Notes under the pieces: model-generated | Database searches by the model: none | The model's input: only the letters and a program-made list of their open reading frames with translations | What the model was told of the DNA's origin: nothing | Translations under genes and position numbers: made by a program | In this document: in pieces, positions 35,301-44,947 of the stretch | Position numbering within the stretch: the first letter of the stretch is position 1 | Layout: every line of letters starts with the position of its first letter | Assembly: GCF_016583565.1 (NCBI RefSeq) | Contig: NZ_NRRF01000036.1 | Coordinates: forward strand, 1 to 47,601 | Source of the DNA: Thiocystis violacea | GTDB taxonomy: Bacteria; Pseudomonadota; Gammaproteobacteria; Chromatiales; Chromatiaceae | Reading direction: 5' to 3' | Length of the DNA: 47,601 nt

Positions 35301-35485
35301 CGCCTTGGCTTCCTCCTGAATGAGCCTTCTTCGGCCGGTGCACGAAGATCGCTCTTCCTGTGCGGCCTCGGCCTCGAGTCTCGGACAACTGATGGTTTGA
35401 ACGCGATGGCTTCAGCAGCTACCTCGGGTGTAGTTCACTCCGATGCTCAGTCCAGCTGGGCTTAGAGCGAGGCGAGGAGAGACTC

Positions 35486-38400
35486 ATGTATCGATTTGGC
35501 GTCTCGGGAGACGCTATCTGGTTTCTCGGTGAGGCGTCGAATCTCGGGCCAAGCTCGGCGCGATTGCAGGTATCCGACCAGGCGTCTCCGCTACCTTTTA
35601 AATGGTTCGCGAGCCGCGAGTCATTCTTCTATCACGCTCTGCGTGGGCGCAATCTGCTTCCGAACGGGGACTTTGGCGGCGCAGGTCCGCCATCGCTCCA
35701 AGGTTGGACGGCAGAGGCTCCGCCCGAGACAAGAGTCGCCCTCGATTTCACCGAGGAGTGGCGGCTGAAGGACGGGCATACGGCCTTTCTCTTTGCGCCT
35801 GCCGAGGCTCTTCGACCGACTCTGTCGCTGGACACGTCCCTATTCTTGGTCGGCGACGCAGGACTCACCTACCGGTTCTCCGGATTCTTTGCCACGCACC
35901 GCGGCGCGGCTCTTGTCGAGCTCCGTTTCACGGACGAGCAGGGGCGGAGTGTTGGCGATGAGCGCTTTCGCGTTCCCCACGCCGAGGGCTGCCAAGGCGG
36001 GCAAGCACTGGAAGGCTATTGTTGGCGGGAATGGGCGTTCAAACCGCCGTTGGCGGCAAGACAGGTCCACTTGAGGTTGAGGCTTGGCGACTACGAGGGG
36101 CCGGGAGATCGGAGTAGCTTCCTCTTCCTCACGCATCTCTCTCTGGGCGTTCTGGATGAGGAGCAGACGCCAGCATGGAGCCCGTTTTCCGCGGGCGGGG
36201 CGCGCCTGTGCGCGCAGGGGCGGGATGCCTGCTGGCACGGCTGGGGACTTGCCAGTCTCGCATCGCAAACGCAAGGGTCGGAGCCTTTGACGGCGACGCT
36301 GATCTGTGATGGCGAGGCCGCTGAGCTCACCCTCGAACGGACCTGCTCTACCCTGCCCGCGGCGGATTCCGCGTCTGCCGTGTCAGTGCTCCGTCGCGCA
36401 TCGAGCGAGCGGATCTGGGTGTCCTCACGCTGGCCCTTCGCCGGCCCCTGTCGGATTCTGACGCAACAGCGCACTTGGAGCGCACACCTCGGGCGGGCAG
36501 GCTCGCGTGAAGCCTTTCTCCGCGATGCATTGACAGGTGAAAACCTCCTGGTCAATGCCGACTTCGCGCTGGGATTCGCTGGCTGGGAATGCGTGTCCGA
36601 GAGCGGTGTGGATTTCAGCGATGGGACGCGTCTCGCGGGCGGGCATAGCGCTTTCGTGTACAGGAAGGCCGATTCCGAGGTTGGCCCGGTCCGGTTGTAC
36701 GCGGACGAGATCGCTCTGCCCGGCTCCATGCCAGGAAATACCTATCTCTTGAGTGCCTACTTTGGCTACCACCGCTGTGTCGGGAGGCTGGGGATGCAGT
36801 GGTTCTCGTCGGATGGGGCACTCTTGGATGAGCTGCTCCTTGAGCCTGACGCGCGGGATGCGCTGGGCGGGACTCGGCTCAAGGCCTACGATCGCCAGCA
36901 GGCGTTGGTTCCCGCGCCAGAGGGTGCTGTCGCCGCTCGGCTTTTTGTCGAGAAAGGCATGACGCACAGCGGATACAAGGACAGTTTCCTGTTCTTCACG
37001 CGGCCGTTTCTTGGCCTGGCTCAAGACCGAGGCAGTCCTTGGAAGAGCGCTGATCCAGCCTGGCTCGGGGCCGTGCTGCGGTTCGCGGATTCGGCGCCCT
37101 GTTTTGCGCCACTCGTATTCCCCGAGGATGCGCCGATACCGCCAGAGCCATGCCGCCTGGCTCTGGACGACGGGATCGAGATTCCGGTTGCGAGTGTCGG
37201 TCAGGTTGAGCCGTACCACCCGGAGGCGCGCGCGCAGGGGGGTGTGGCCAATGGCGCCTTTCAGCGATGGCCGCATGGACTGACGGTGCATTCCCGCTCG
37301 ACGCGGTTCGAGACCGCCGCGGATTGGATCGTCAGGAATCCTGCCGAGACCGCGGTTTCCGTGACGGCCAGACAGCTTCGCACCCGCAGTCCCTGGGAGG
37401 GCGATCCTGGGGAAGCGCACCACGGTCTCGCGATTGCGTTTGGGGAGAGTGCGGAGCCGGTGTGGTTGGAGACCTGCGTGAGCGCGGCTGACCTGAAAGT
37501 GGGCTCTGCCGCCGTGCTCAGCTACTATCTCGTGGCGGCCGAGGGCACTCTTGATGGCTGCCTGGATCAAGTCGTCCTGCAATGCGGCGATCATTCGATC
37601 ACCTTGGCCAAGTGCCTCTCCTACGGTCCCCTGGGCAGGCATCATCGTCACCTGCTGACGGTTCGGGATGTCGATGCCTTGCTGGCATCGCCGGATGGGG
37701 TGCGTCTGGAATTCGATCTCGGGCACGCGGCCGCTTGCGTGTTGGCGGACGTGCAGCTGTCGCGGACGGCGGCGCGTGCGCGTAATCCGCATCGACATGT
37801 CGACGCCCCCATCGAACTTGAATCTCCAAGTCTGCGTGCTCAGGTCGGACGCGTGCGCCTTATCGACGATTGGGGTCATCCCTCGGCTGTCGAGACTCTC
37901 CGGCGTCGTCCTGCGCTGCCTCCCAGCCCCGAAGTCGATATTCTCGTCCCGATTTGCAATGCATTGGAGGATACGCTCGCCTGTCTCGAATCCATCCGCG
38001 CGAGCACCAGGGTGCCGTACGGTCTGCTCCTGATCGATGATGCCTCCGGGGGCGACGTCGCCCAGGCGCTCCAGAGCTATCAGGCAGAAAACCCAGGCGT
38101 TCGCCTGATCCGCAACGCGGAAAACATCGGTTACACGCGTTCCGCAAACATTGGCTTCGCGAATGCCTGTGCCGATTGGGTCGTTCTGCTCAACAGCGAC
38201 ACCCTGGTGACCTCCGGTTGGCTGGAGGGGATGCTCGAATGTGCCGCGAGTGATCAGCGGATCAAATTCGTGGGGCCGCTTTCGAATGCCGCCTCATGGC
38301 AATCCGTGCCCGAGCTCTTCGATGTCAGGCGCAGATTCAAGGTCAATCACCTGCCGCCCGGCTACACACCCGCCGACATGGCGCAGCTGATGTCACGCTG

Positions 38401-38782
38401 CTCTCGGCGTGCCTTCCCAGCTGTGAAGCTTCTCAATGGCTTTTGTACCCTGATGCATCTGCCCACTGTGGTGGCGCTTGGTTTGCTCGACGAGTTGGCC
38501 TTTCCGCAGGGCTATGGCGAGGAGAATGATCTGTGTCTCAGGGCGGTCGCCGCCGGGCATGGGCTCGCGATCGCGGACCACGTCTATGTGCATCATGCAA
38601 AGTCCGCAAGCTTCGGTGATGCTCGGCGTGCCCTCCTAGAGCAAGACGGGGCCGCGGCCTTGGCGGCCAAGCACGCGCCTCGGCTGGTGGAATGCGCGTT
38701 GGCCGAGCTCGCGGAGAACAGCGTGCTGGTCGAATTGCGGGAAGCCATCCGTCGTCACATGCAGAGGGATTTCGGAGCATGA
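35486..38782 (+). CDS. jelly-roll-like tandem domains fused to a GT2 glycosyltransferase
   Basis: 1098 residues, ATG with GAGGAGA 6 bases upstream. The first 520 residues hold two copies of a domain that opens NLLPNGDFGG (about 52) or NLLVNADFALGFAGW (about 352), continues DF..RL..GHTAFLF / DFSDGTRLAGGHSAFVY, and has FSGFFATHR / LSAYFGYHRCVG. A third, more distant unit starts NGAFQRWPHG near 590. The NxxF...GW start is typical of carbohydrate-binding beta-sandwich modules, but this protein has no signal peptide, so it should be cytoplasmic. A GT2 domain follows (about 812-1045) with VDILVPICNALEDTLACL, LLNSDTLVTSGW near 901, and GYGEENDLC. The first half is paralogous to the protein at 40212. 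It could bind the growing chain and extend it. Confidence 0.8.
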   Translation: MYRFGVSGDAIWFLGEASNLGPSSARLQVSDQASPLPFKWFASRESFFYHALRGRNLLPNGDFGGAGPPSLQGWTAEAPPETRVALDFTEEWRLKDGHTAFLFAPAEALRPTLSLDTSLFLVGDAGLTYRFSGFFATHRGAALVELRFTDEQGRSVGDERFRVPHAEGCQGGQALEGYCWREWAFKPPLAARQVHLRLRLGDYEGPGDRSSFLFLTHLSLGVLDEEQTPAWSPFSAGGARLCAQGRDACWHGWGLASLASQTQGSEPLTATLICDGEAAELTLERTCSTLPAADSASAVSVLRRASSERIWVSSRWPFAGPCRILTQQRTWSAHLGRAGSREAFLRDALTGENLLVNADFALGFAGWECVSESGVDFSDGTRLAGGHSAFVYRKADSEVGPVRLYADEIALPGSMPGNTYLLSAYFGYHRCVGRLGMQWFSSDGALLDELLLEPDARDALGGTRLKAYDRQQALVPAPEGAVAARLFVEKGMTHSGYKDSFLFFTRPFLGLAQDRGSPWKSADPAWLGAVLRFADSAPCFAPLVFPEDAPIPPEPCRLALDDGIEIPVASVGQVEPYHPEARAQGGVANGAFQRWPHGLTVHSRSTRFETAADWIVRNPAETAVSVTARQLRTRSPWEGDPGEAHHGLAIAFGESAEPVWLETCVSAADLKVGSAAVLSYYLVAAEGTLDGCLDQVVLQCGDHSITLAKCLSYGPLGRHHRHLLTVRDVDALLASPDGVRLEFDLGHAAACVLADVQLSRTAARARNPHRHVDAPIELESPSLRAQVGRVRLIDDWGHPSAVETLRRRPALPPSPEVDILVPICNALEDTLACLESIRASTRVPYGLLLIDDASGGDVAQALQSYQAENPGVRLIRNAENIGYTRSANIGFANACADWVVLLNSDTLVTSGWLEGMLECAASDQRIKFVGPLSNAASWQSVPELFDVRRRFKVNHLPPGYTPADMAQLMSRCSRRAFPAVKLLNGFCTLMHLPTVVALGLLDELAFPQGYGEENDLCLRAVAAGHGLAIADHVYVHHAKSASFGDARRALLEQDGAAALAAKHAPRLVECALAELAENSVLVELREAIRRHMQRDFGA

Positions 38783-39843
38783 CGCTTCCCCGCGTTCTCT
38801 ATGTCTTACCGGTGCCTGGGAGCAGTGGTGGAGCCAACTCGGTCGTTCAAGAGGCATTGGGTCTGCGCCAAATCGGTGTCGAAGCCGCGATTGCCGTTGA
38901 TACGCGCAACCATGGCGCCTTTCTGGACAATTACCCGGAGCTGCAGGGCAGGGTGCGTCTTGAGCACTATGTCCCTGGCGAGTTGGGCGCGCTCCTCGGC
39001 GATGTCGACGTTCTCGTGGCGACACTCAATAACTCGGTGAGCGAGATTCGCGATGCCTTGCAGCGGACAGATGCGTCGCCCTTGGTTGCCTATTACGTCC
39101 AAGACTACGAGCCGTTCTTCTATCCGCACGACTCGGCTCAATGGCATGTCGCGCGCGCCTCCTATGAGCTCATTCCAGGCATGCGCTGCTTCGTCAAGAC
39201 CCAGTGGCTGCAGGAGATGCTCTACGCAAACCATGGGATCCGCGCGGCCAAGGTCGCACCGAGCATCGATCACGGTATCTACTTTCCGAATCTGGCGCGC
39301 TCCGCGGGACCACTTTCGATCGTCGCCATGCTGCGGCCTCAGACGCCTTATCGCGGACCGGCCCGCACCCACCGCATCATGGCGACGCTCGTCGAACGCT
39401 ACGGTGATCGGGTGTCGCTGCAGACCTTTGGTGCGACGGATGAGGAGATTGCCTCGGCTGGATATCCGCTGACGGCGGCGGTGACCAATCGCGGGACGCT
39501 GCGTCGCGCGGAAGTGCCGCACCTGCTGCGTGACGCCGATCTTTTCCTGGATCTCTCCGACTACCAAGCCTTCGGTCGCACGGGCTTAGAGGCCATGGCC
39601 AGCGGTTGCGTGCCGTTGCTGCCGATCTTCGGCGGGGTGGGCGAATACGCCCGTCCCGGCTACAACGCCTATGTCGTCGACACGCGCTGCGATACGGCGG
39701 TGCTCGCGGCCATCGCGGCCTTCGTCGACTTGTCTCCCGAAGCACGCCTGGCGATGCGGCTGCGTTGCATCGAAACGGCCAGCGCATACAGCATCATGCG
39801 CGCGGCGCTCAGCGAGCTGCGATTTTTCATGGATGCCCTCTGA
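38779..39843 (+). CDS. GT4-like glycosyltransferase
   Basis: 354 residues from the ATG at 38779, which overlaps the stop of the previous gene (ATGA); an in-frame start at 38692 is inside that gene. The N-terminus RVLYVLPVPGSSGGANSVVQEALGL has the GT-B glycine loop and the segment AYYVQDYEPFFYP is typical of GT4 enzymes of rhamnan and related polymers. Donor site: LFLDLSDYQAFGRTGLEAMASGCVPLLP, with the second Glu of the E-x7-E motif kept and the first position replaced by Gln (DYQAFGRTGLEA). Co-translated with the jelly-roll/GT2 protein, so both probably build the same repeat. Confidence 0.82.
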   Translation: MTLPRVLYVLPVPGSSGGANSVVQEALGLRQIGVEAAIAVDTRNHGAFLDNYPELQGRVRLEHYVPGELGALLGDVDVLVATLNNSVSEIRDALQRTDASPLVAYYVQDYEPFFYPHDSAQWHVARASYELIPGMRCFVKTQWLQEMLYANHGIRAAKVAPSIDHGIYFPNLARSAGPLSIVAMLRPQTPYRGPARTHRIMATLVERYGDRVSLQTFGATDEEIASAGYPLTAAVTNRGTLRRAEVPHLLRDADLFLDLSDYQAFGRTGLEAMASGCVPLLPIFGGVGEYARPGYNAYVVDTRCDTAVLAAIAAFVDLSPEARLAMRLRCIETASAYSIMRAALSELRFFMDAL

Positions 39844-40211
39844 AAGCCGGTCGGTCAGTGTGTGATCTGAAGTCGTCAAGCTGTGCCAAGGCCGTTAGAA
39901 TGGAGTGCGTTTCGTTGTCGCAAGGCGCTCCCGAGTCACCGCAATGCCGGGGATGGCGATGGGTAGATTCCTGCGATGAGACCTCAATGACGAGCTTGGC
40001 CGGCAGAGTGCGCGAGCGAGCGCCAAGCCCCCAAACCCCTGGCCGCGATTGGCGAACGGCGCTGCGCTTGTCCGCCAAAGTGCGGTGCCATGGAAGTGAC
40101 TGGAGTGAGAGTCAAGGTTTCCGATGCTGTGCTGCGTCAGAGCCGACAGTTGTCTTCGCCGCAGGCTTTCGCATTCAAAACGTCAACATCTACGACTGAG
40201 CCGAGTGACTG
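39844..40211. other. intergenic region
   Basis: 368 bases between two coupled gene pairs. A plus-strand frame runs across it but it is Cys/Ser-rich and has no recognisable product. No hairpin or promoter stood out. The gene downstream has only a weak ribosome binding site. Confidence 0.35.
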
Positions 40212-42383
40212 ATGGACGAATCCAATCCCCCTCTCTACCGAGCCGGTCCGTCCGGTCAGGCCGTCTGGCTACTGAGCAACCGCCCAGCGTCAGAGCTGGA
40301 GCCCGCTGTTTTGCTGGCAGAGGGCGAGCCCGAGCCCCGCAAGCTCGACTGGACCAATCTGGATACGCCATTCCTGCGCAAGGCGCTGAGTCGTCGCAAT
40401 CTGCTCCCGAACGGTGATTTTGGCGGCTCGGGCGCTGCGAGCCTGGACGGCTGGACGGGCGAGCAGGCGCAGGCGCCTGCCATCGTCGCCGTCGATTTCG
40501 GCGAGGATTGGCGTTTGCGGGATCGACATACGGCCTATCTGTTCGCGCCCGCTGACGCGGAGCGCCCGATCCTGTCGCTTGACCGCCCGATTCAACTGCT
40601 TGCCGGCCGGGAGCTGTCCTATCGATGCTCCGGTTTCTTTGCAACCCATCGCTGCGGTGGCGTCGTCGAGTTCGACCTCCTGGATGCGCAGGGAGCTGTC
40701 ATCGATCAGATTCAATGCCCGATCCCGAAGCGCGAGGATCTGCCCGGTGGGCCGTCGCTGTCGGATTATCGTTGGCTCGATTGGCCGATCGCCATGCCCG
40801 CGGAGGCAACCCATGCTCGACTGCGTCTTCGCATGGGGCCGCACGAAGGTCCTGGCGAAGCGACGAGTTTTCTCTTTGCGACCCATCTCTGTGTCTGTGT
40901 GGTCGCGGACGACACTCCCCGTCTGGCTTGGGCGCCCTATTCGGCCGGTGCGTGCGAACTGATCAGGCGTGTGGCGCAAGGGTCATGGGCGGCCTGTGCG
41001 CTGGCTGAAGAGGTCTCTGAACAGGATGATCTCGCGTTGGTGAGCGAGGCTCGGCTCGCCGTCGATGCCGAATCGATCTCGGTTCAGCTTGAGCGGTCAT
41101 CTGTGGGCCAGCTTCCCGATGCATCGGCAGGGGTTACCGATGTCCTGTGCCCGGATGGCTTGGGGCCAGTGTGGATCTCGGCGCCTTGGCCGATCTCAAG
41201 CCGTTTTTCGATCGCGGCGGAGCCGGAGGCGATCCAGACAAGCCCAAGCCTGCTCCGCACCTCGGGCGATTTCCTGGCGGCCGCCCTGGCCGGTGAGAAC
41301 TTGCTGGAAAACGCCGACTTTGCAGAGGGCTTCGCGCATTGGAACGAGCAACCTGGATGCGGGACCGACTTCAACCCAAGCACCCGGCTCCATGAAGGCC
41401 ACACGGGCTACATCTACCGCAAGGCGAGTGACGAGTCGGATGCGACGACGCTTTGTGCGGAGGCGATCCTGCTCCCGGTGACTGCCGGTGAGCGGGGCTA
41501 CCAGCTCAGCGGCTATTTTGGCTACCACCGTTGTGGCGGGCACCTGGGCGTCGAGTGGATCGCCGACGACGGTGGTGTCATCGAACGTGTCCAACTCCAG
41601 CCGAGTCGCCACAAGGCGTTGGGTGGAACTGAGCTTGATGACTATGATCTTCAGGCGGCCGCGATCGTCGCGCCGGCCGAGGCTGTTGCCGCTCGCGTCT
41701 TCATTGAGAAATCCGCCACTCATCCAGGGGAAGATGGTAGTTTCATCTTTTTCACACGGTTGTTTTTCGGCCTTGCGACGCGTGGCTCCACAGCTTGGAG
41801 ACCAAGGGATCAGCCCTGGCTGGAGCGGGTGCAAGCCTTCGCCAAGAGCGCCGAGCACTTCCAGCCGATGCTTGAGAACGCGGTCGATCTCGCGGAGGCG
41901 GCGATGCGCGACGGCCAGTGGATCGCTGCCTGCCAATGCTGGCAACGCATCCTGGATGCGGCGGGCGCGTCGGCGATTGCCCGGCGTGCCTATGCGGGAC
42001 TGGCTGATGGATTGACGCGGATCCGCGCCTTCGACGATGCCGAAGCCGTCGTTCGCGAAGGACTGGCCGCTTACCCCGGCGACGGACGACTTCTGGTGCA
42101 GTCCGCGGAGCTGGCGACGGCGCGTCGAGATTGGTCGCGGGCGGCCGAGCGCTGGCAGCAGGTTCTATCTGCCGGTCGCATTGACCTCCCGTCTCGCGCG
42201 TATCTCGAGTACGTATCCGCGCTCTGCGAGCAGCAGCGTTATCAAGATGCCGAGCGGATGATCAGTGAGGCCATGGCGCGCCAACCTGACGATCTCCTCT
42301 TGCATGCGGGCTATGCGGAAATCTCCATGGCGCAGCAGGACTGGCCTGAGGCAATTCGGCGTTGGCAGGGCCTGAGCCAATGA
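40212..42383 (+). CDS. jelly-roll-like tandem domain protein with C-terminal TPR repeats
   Basis: 723 residues. The first 520 residues match the arrangement of the protein at 35486: PSGQAVWLLSN start, domain 1 at about 60-230 (NLLPNGDFGGSGAASLDGW, DRHTAYLFAPADAERP, CSGFFATHRCGG) and domain 2 at about 360-520 (NLLENADFAEGFAHW, EGHTGYIYRKAS, LSGYFGYHRCGGHLG). Instead of a GT2 domain it ends with four or five TPR-like helical hairpins (about 550-723; AACQCWQRILD, EAVVREGLAAYPGDGRLL, EAIRRWQGLSQ). It has no signal peptide and no catalytic domain, so it looks like a binding or scaffold protein for the glycan machinery. Its stop overlaps the start of the next gene (ATGA). I know no characterised homologue. 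Confidence 0.72.
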   Translation: MDESNPPLYRAGPSGQAVWLLSNRPASELEPAVLLAEGEPEPRKLDWTNLDTPFLRKALSRRNLLPNGDFGGSGAASLDGWTGEQAQAPAIVAVDFGEDWRLRDRHTAYLFAPADAERPILSLDRPIQLLAGRELSYRCSGFFATHRCGGVVEFDLLDAQGAVIDQIQCPIPKREDLPGGPSLSDYRWLDWPIAMPAEATHARLRLRMGPHEGPGEATSFLFATHLCVCVVADDTPRLAWAPYSAGACELIRRVAQGSWAACALAEEVSEQDDLALVSEARLAVDAESISVQLERSSVGQLPDASAGVTDVLCPDGLGPVWISAPWPISSRFSIAAEPEAIQTSPSLLRTSGDFLAAALAGENLLENADFAEGFAHWNEQPGCGTDFNPSTRLHEGHTGYIYRKASDESDATTLCAEAILLPVTAGERGYQLSGYFGYHRCGGHLGVEWIADDGGVIERVQLQPSRHKALGGTELDDYDLQAAAIVAPAEAVAARVFIEKSATHPGEDGSFIFFTRLFFGLATRGSTAWRPRDQPWLERVQAFAKSAEHFQPMLENAVDLAEAAMRDGQWIAACQCWQRILDAAGASAIARRAYAGLADGLTRIRAFDDAEAVVREGLAAYPGDGRLLVQSAELATARRDWSRAAERWQQVLSAGRIDLPSRAYLEYVSALCEQQRYQDAERMISEAMARQPDDLLLHAGYAEISMAQQDWPEAIRRWQGLSQ

Positions 42384-44863
42384 GCCTCTTGATCGCAACA
42401 GGACATCCGGAGAGTGGATGGGACATGGCCGTTCCTCATCTGTTGCCGCTGGTGTCGGAGCGAATCGACGCGCTGTTGGCCGAGTGGCATCAGGAGGTGC
42501 TGCACTCCGCGCAGACTGAGGCAGAACCGGTCGTCAACCCGGATCGCCCGCTCGTGGAGCGCTTGCAGGGACTCATCCAGTTCTCCGCCGACAGCACGCC
42601 CAGCTTGCTCGCTGACGAGCGCAGCTTGCGGCTGCTCGAGTTCTGGTCCGAGCAAGCCCCGGACGCGCTCTTCCTGCTCTTCTATACCCGGGCGGAAACC
42701 GCCCTTGCCCATGCCCTGCGTCGCGGAGTCGAGCCAGCTGGCTTTGTTCGGGACTGGCAAGCAGCCAGCCGGCGCATGATGGCGTTCCAGCGTCGTCATC
42801 GTCGTCGCGCGCTCCTCATCGATGCTGAGCGGGCCTGCGCCCAGCCTGCCGCGTTGTGCGAAGCCCTGGCCAGCATGGGACTCGCGTTCGACCTTGAGTC
42901 GGCATGTCCGACTCTAGGGGCATCGACGCCGGTGCTTGAGCGGTTGGTCGCGAGTCATCTGCTTGGTGAAGACGACGAATCTCTCGCGATCGAGGCAGAG
43001 TTGGAGGCGTGCGCCTTGCCGTTGGATCCAGTGGATGCCCCCGCGCTCCCAGATCCTGATGCGCTGTGGGCCGAGTATCGAGAGGCCGGTGAGACGCTGA
43101 GGGCGCTTGGGCAAGTGCGAGATACCCAGTCCGCGCGCATCAAGGAGCTCGAAGAGCAACTTGAGGTGCTTTCAGCCGATTTTCGTGCATTGAGCGAGGA
43201 ACGCGATTCGTTCGCGCAGGCGCGAGCTGAGCTTGATCGTGAGCGCGACCGGCAAGTCCAGACAGCCGCGGAGCGCCAGCGTCAGCTCGATACCCTGGCT
43301 GCTGAGAAAGCGGGGTTGAAAAAGGAGCGGGACGCTCTGTCCAAACAGGTGGCCTCTGTGACCGCCGAGCGCGACGGTCAAGCAAAACAGCTCGCGGAGC
43401 GTGCCGCTGAAATAGCGCGCCTTGAGGCCGAGCATGACTCACACGCGAAGCAGTTCGCCGAAGAGAATGAGCTGCTTCTGCTGCAACTGCATCAGGTTCA
43501 GGAAGAGCTGGAAAGCATCTTTCTGTCGGCCAAGGGGCAGTCGGAGGCGACCGCGGAGCTTGAGCGCCGAATCGAAGGGCTCACGCAAGAGCGGTCTGCT
43601 CTCACGAAGGAACGGGATACGCTCGCCAAGGAGCGGTCTCAGCTGGTTGCTGAGCGTCAAGGACAAGCCAAACAGCTCTCCGAGCGCCAGTCCGAACTCG
43701 CCAAGCTGACCCAAGAGCGGGACGTCTTGGTCAAAGAGCGGGCGGCGCTCAAAGGCTCTCGGGACGAGCAGGCGAGCGCTGCGGCGGAACGGCAGCGTCA
43801 GCTCGATACCCTGGCTGCTGAGAAAGCGGGGTTGAAGAAGGAGCGGGACGCTCTGTCCAAACAGGTGGCCTCTGTGACCGCCGAGCGCGACGGCCAAGCA
43901 AAACAGCTCGCGGAGCATGCCGCTGAGATAGCGCGCATTCAGGCGATGCAACGAACGCAGGAAGACGCTCTCAAGGACGTCAGCGAGGAGAATGAGCTGC
44001 TCCTCCTTCAGCTTCACCAGGTGCAAGAGGAGCTGGAAGTCTTCTTTCTCCGCAACCAGAGCTTGGAGCCCGAGCTGGAGGCCAACAAAACGGCTCGCAG
44101 TCAGCTGTTGGAGGCACTGAAGCGACTCGCGCAGGCGCACGATGACAAGAGCCAGCAGGCGCTGGACGCCGGTGCTCGAATCGCGCGACTCAAGCGGCAC
44201 TTCGAGGCGGAGCGGCAAGCCAATCGCATCGCTCGGCAGCAGCTCGAACTCGCCCTCGGCCGCTTGGCGGCCGAACTCAGGTCGCAGGTTGATTCGGTCG
44301 CCCGCCTTCAGCGCCAATTGGAGACCGCAGCCCGGACCGCGAGCACACCGGTGCCGCTTGAGATGGCTCCAGCCGCTCAGACGTCATGGCCACAGACAAT
44401 CGGCGGCGACCCTGAATTCCCGCGAGCGGGAGACCTACCTGCGGAGGCGCGGGCGGCGGTACCCCAGTCGCCGGACGCGAGCGCCTCTGCGGACTCGGCG
44501 CCTGCGGTGCCGACCTCGACCTTCAGGGAGCGCCAGAAACGACGCAAGCAGCTCAAGCATCAGCGGCGCCTGATCAAGGACTCGGAGCTCTTCGATGAGA
44601 CCTGGTATCGGCGGGAGTATCTCGGTGGCGCCAGGAACGTCGATCCTGTCGAGCACTACTTGAGCGTGGGCGCCATGAGGGGGTTGAATCCGTCGCCGGG
44701 CTTCGAGACCGCTTACTACCTGAAGGTGAATCAGGATGTGCTTGAGTCTGGCATGAACCCTCTGATTCACTACCTTCGCTTTGGAATGTCCGAGGGTCGA
44801 AGGCCAACACCGGACACGCCAGAGATTACCCACGGATCAGCGTCCGATGGCGCACGGCTTTAG
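42380..44863 (+). CDS. degenerate sulfotransferase-like head, long coiled coil, NPDV/HYL-type C-terminal repeats
   Basis: 827 residues from the ATG at 42380 (four-base overlap with the previous stop). Residues 1 to about 200 resemble a sulfotransferase-like fold in SLRLLEFWSEQAPDALFLLF-YTRAETALAHALRRG, but the nucleotide loop is replaced by IATGHPESGW, so catalysis is doubtful. A charged coiled coil spans about 240-650 with repeated LTQERDxLxKER units and the motif EENELLLLQLHQVQEELE twice. After a Pro/Ala linker, residues about 735-808 form two repeats like those at the start of the 32607 protein (FDETWYRREYL...PVEHYLSVGAMRGLNPSP and AYYLKVNQDV...PLIHYLRFGMSEGRRP). It looks like an adaptor joining enzymes over a long distance. 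Confidence 0.7.
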   Translation: MSLLIATGHPESGWDMAVPHLLPLVSERIDALLAEWHQEVLHSAQTEAEPVVNPDRPLVERLQGLIQFSADSTPSLLADERSLRLLEFWSEQAPDALFLLFYTRAETALAHALRRGVEPAGFVRDWQAASRRMMAFQRRHRRRALLIDAERACAQPAALCEALASMGLAFDLESACPTLGASTPVLERLVASHLLGEDDESLAIEAELEACALPLDPVDAPALPDPDALWAEYREAGETLRALGQVRDTQSARIKELEEQLEVLSADFRALSEERDSFAQARAELDRERDRQVQTAAERQRQLDTLAAEKAGLKKERDALSKQVASVTAERDGQAKQLAERAAEIARLEAEHDSHAKQFAEENELLLLQLHQVQEELESIFLSAKGQSEATAELERRIEGLTQERSALTKERDTLAKERSQLVAERQGQAKQLSERQSELAKLTQERDVLVKERAALKGSRDEQASAAAERQRQLDTLAAEKAGLKKERDALSKQVASVTAERDGQAKQLAEHAAEIARIQAMQRTQEDALKDVSEENELLLLQLHQVQEELEVFFLRNQSLEPELEANKTARSQLLEALKRLAQAHDDKSQQALDAGARIARLKRHFEAERQANRIARQQLELALGRLAAELRSQVDSVARLQRQLETAARTASTPVPLEMAPAAQTSWPQTIGGDPEFPRAGDLPAEARAAVPQSPDASASADSAPAVPTSTFRERQKRRKQLKHQRRLIKDSELFDETWYRREYLGGARNVDPVEHYLSVGAMRGLNPSPGFETAYYLKVNQDVLESGMNPLIHYLRFGMSEGRRPTPDTPEITHGSASDGARL
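43265..43420 (+). repeat. in-frame direct repeat, copy 1
   Basis: About 156 bases nearly identical to 43781-43936, exactly 516 bases (172 codons) away, both in the coiled-coil part of the gene at 42380. Only scattered substitutions separate them. A second duplicated block follows at 43460-43513 and 43985-44038 (offset 525 bases, 175 codons). Confidence 0.85.
43781..43936 (+). repeat. in-frame direct repeat, copy 2
   Basis: Second copy of the repeat at 43265-43420. Both encode QRQLDTLAAEKAGLKKERD and the following 30 residues with almost no amino-acid change. The high DNA identity points to recent duplication or gene conversion. Confidence 0.85.
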
Positions 44864-44947
44864 TGCGGGATGGGCGACAGAGCCATCGGCTCACGGATCT
44901 CAATCATCAGACCGGCCAAGCTATACAGTCGGTTGGAGCGGCGCCCG

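Noticed and set aside
36425..37879. 484-codon open frame on the minus strand
   Set aside because: Antisense to the jelly-roll/GT2 gene; composition is shadow-like and no family is recognised.
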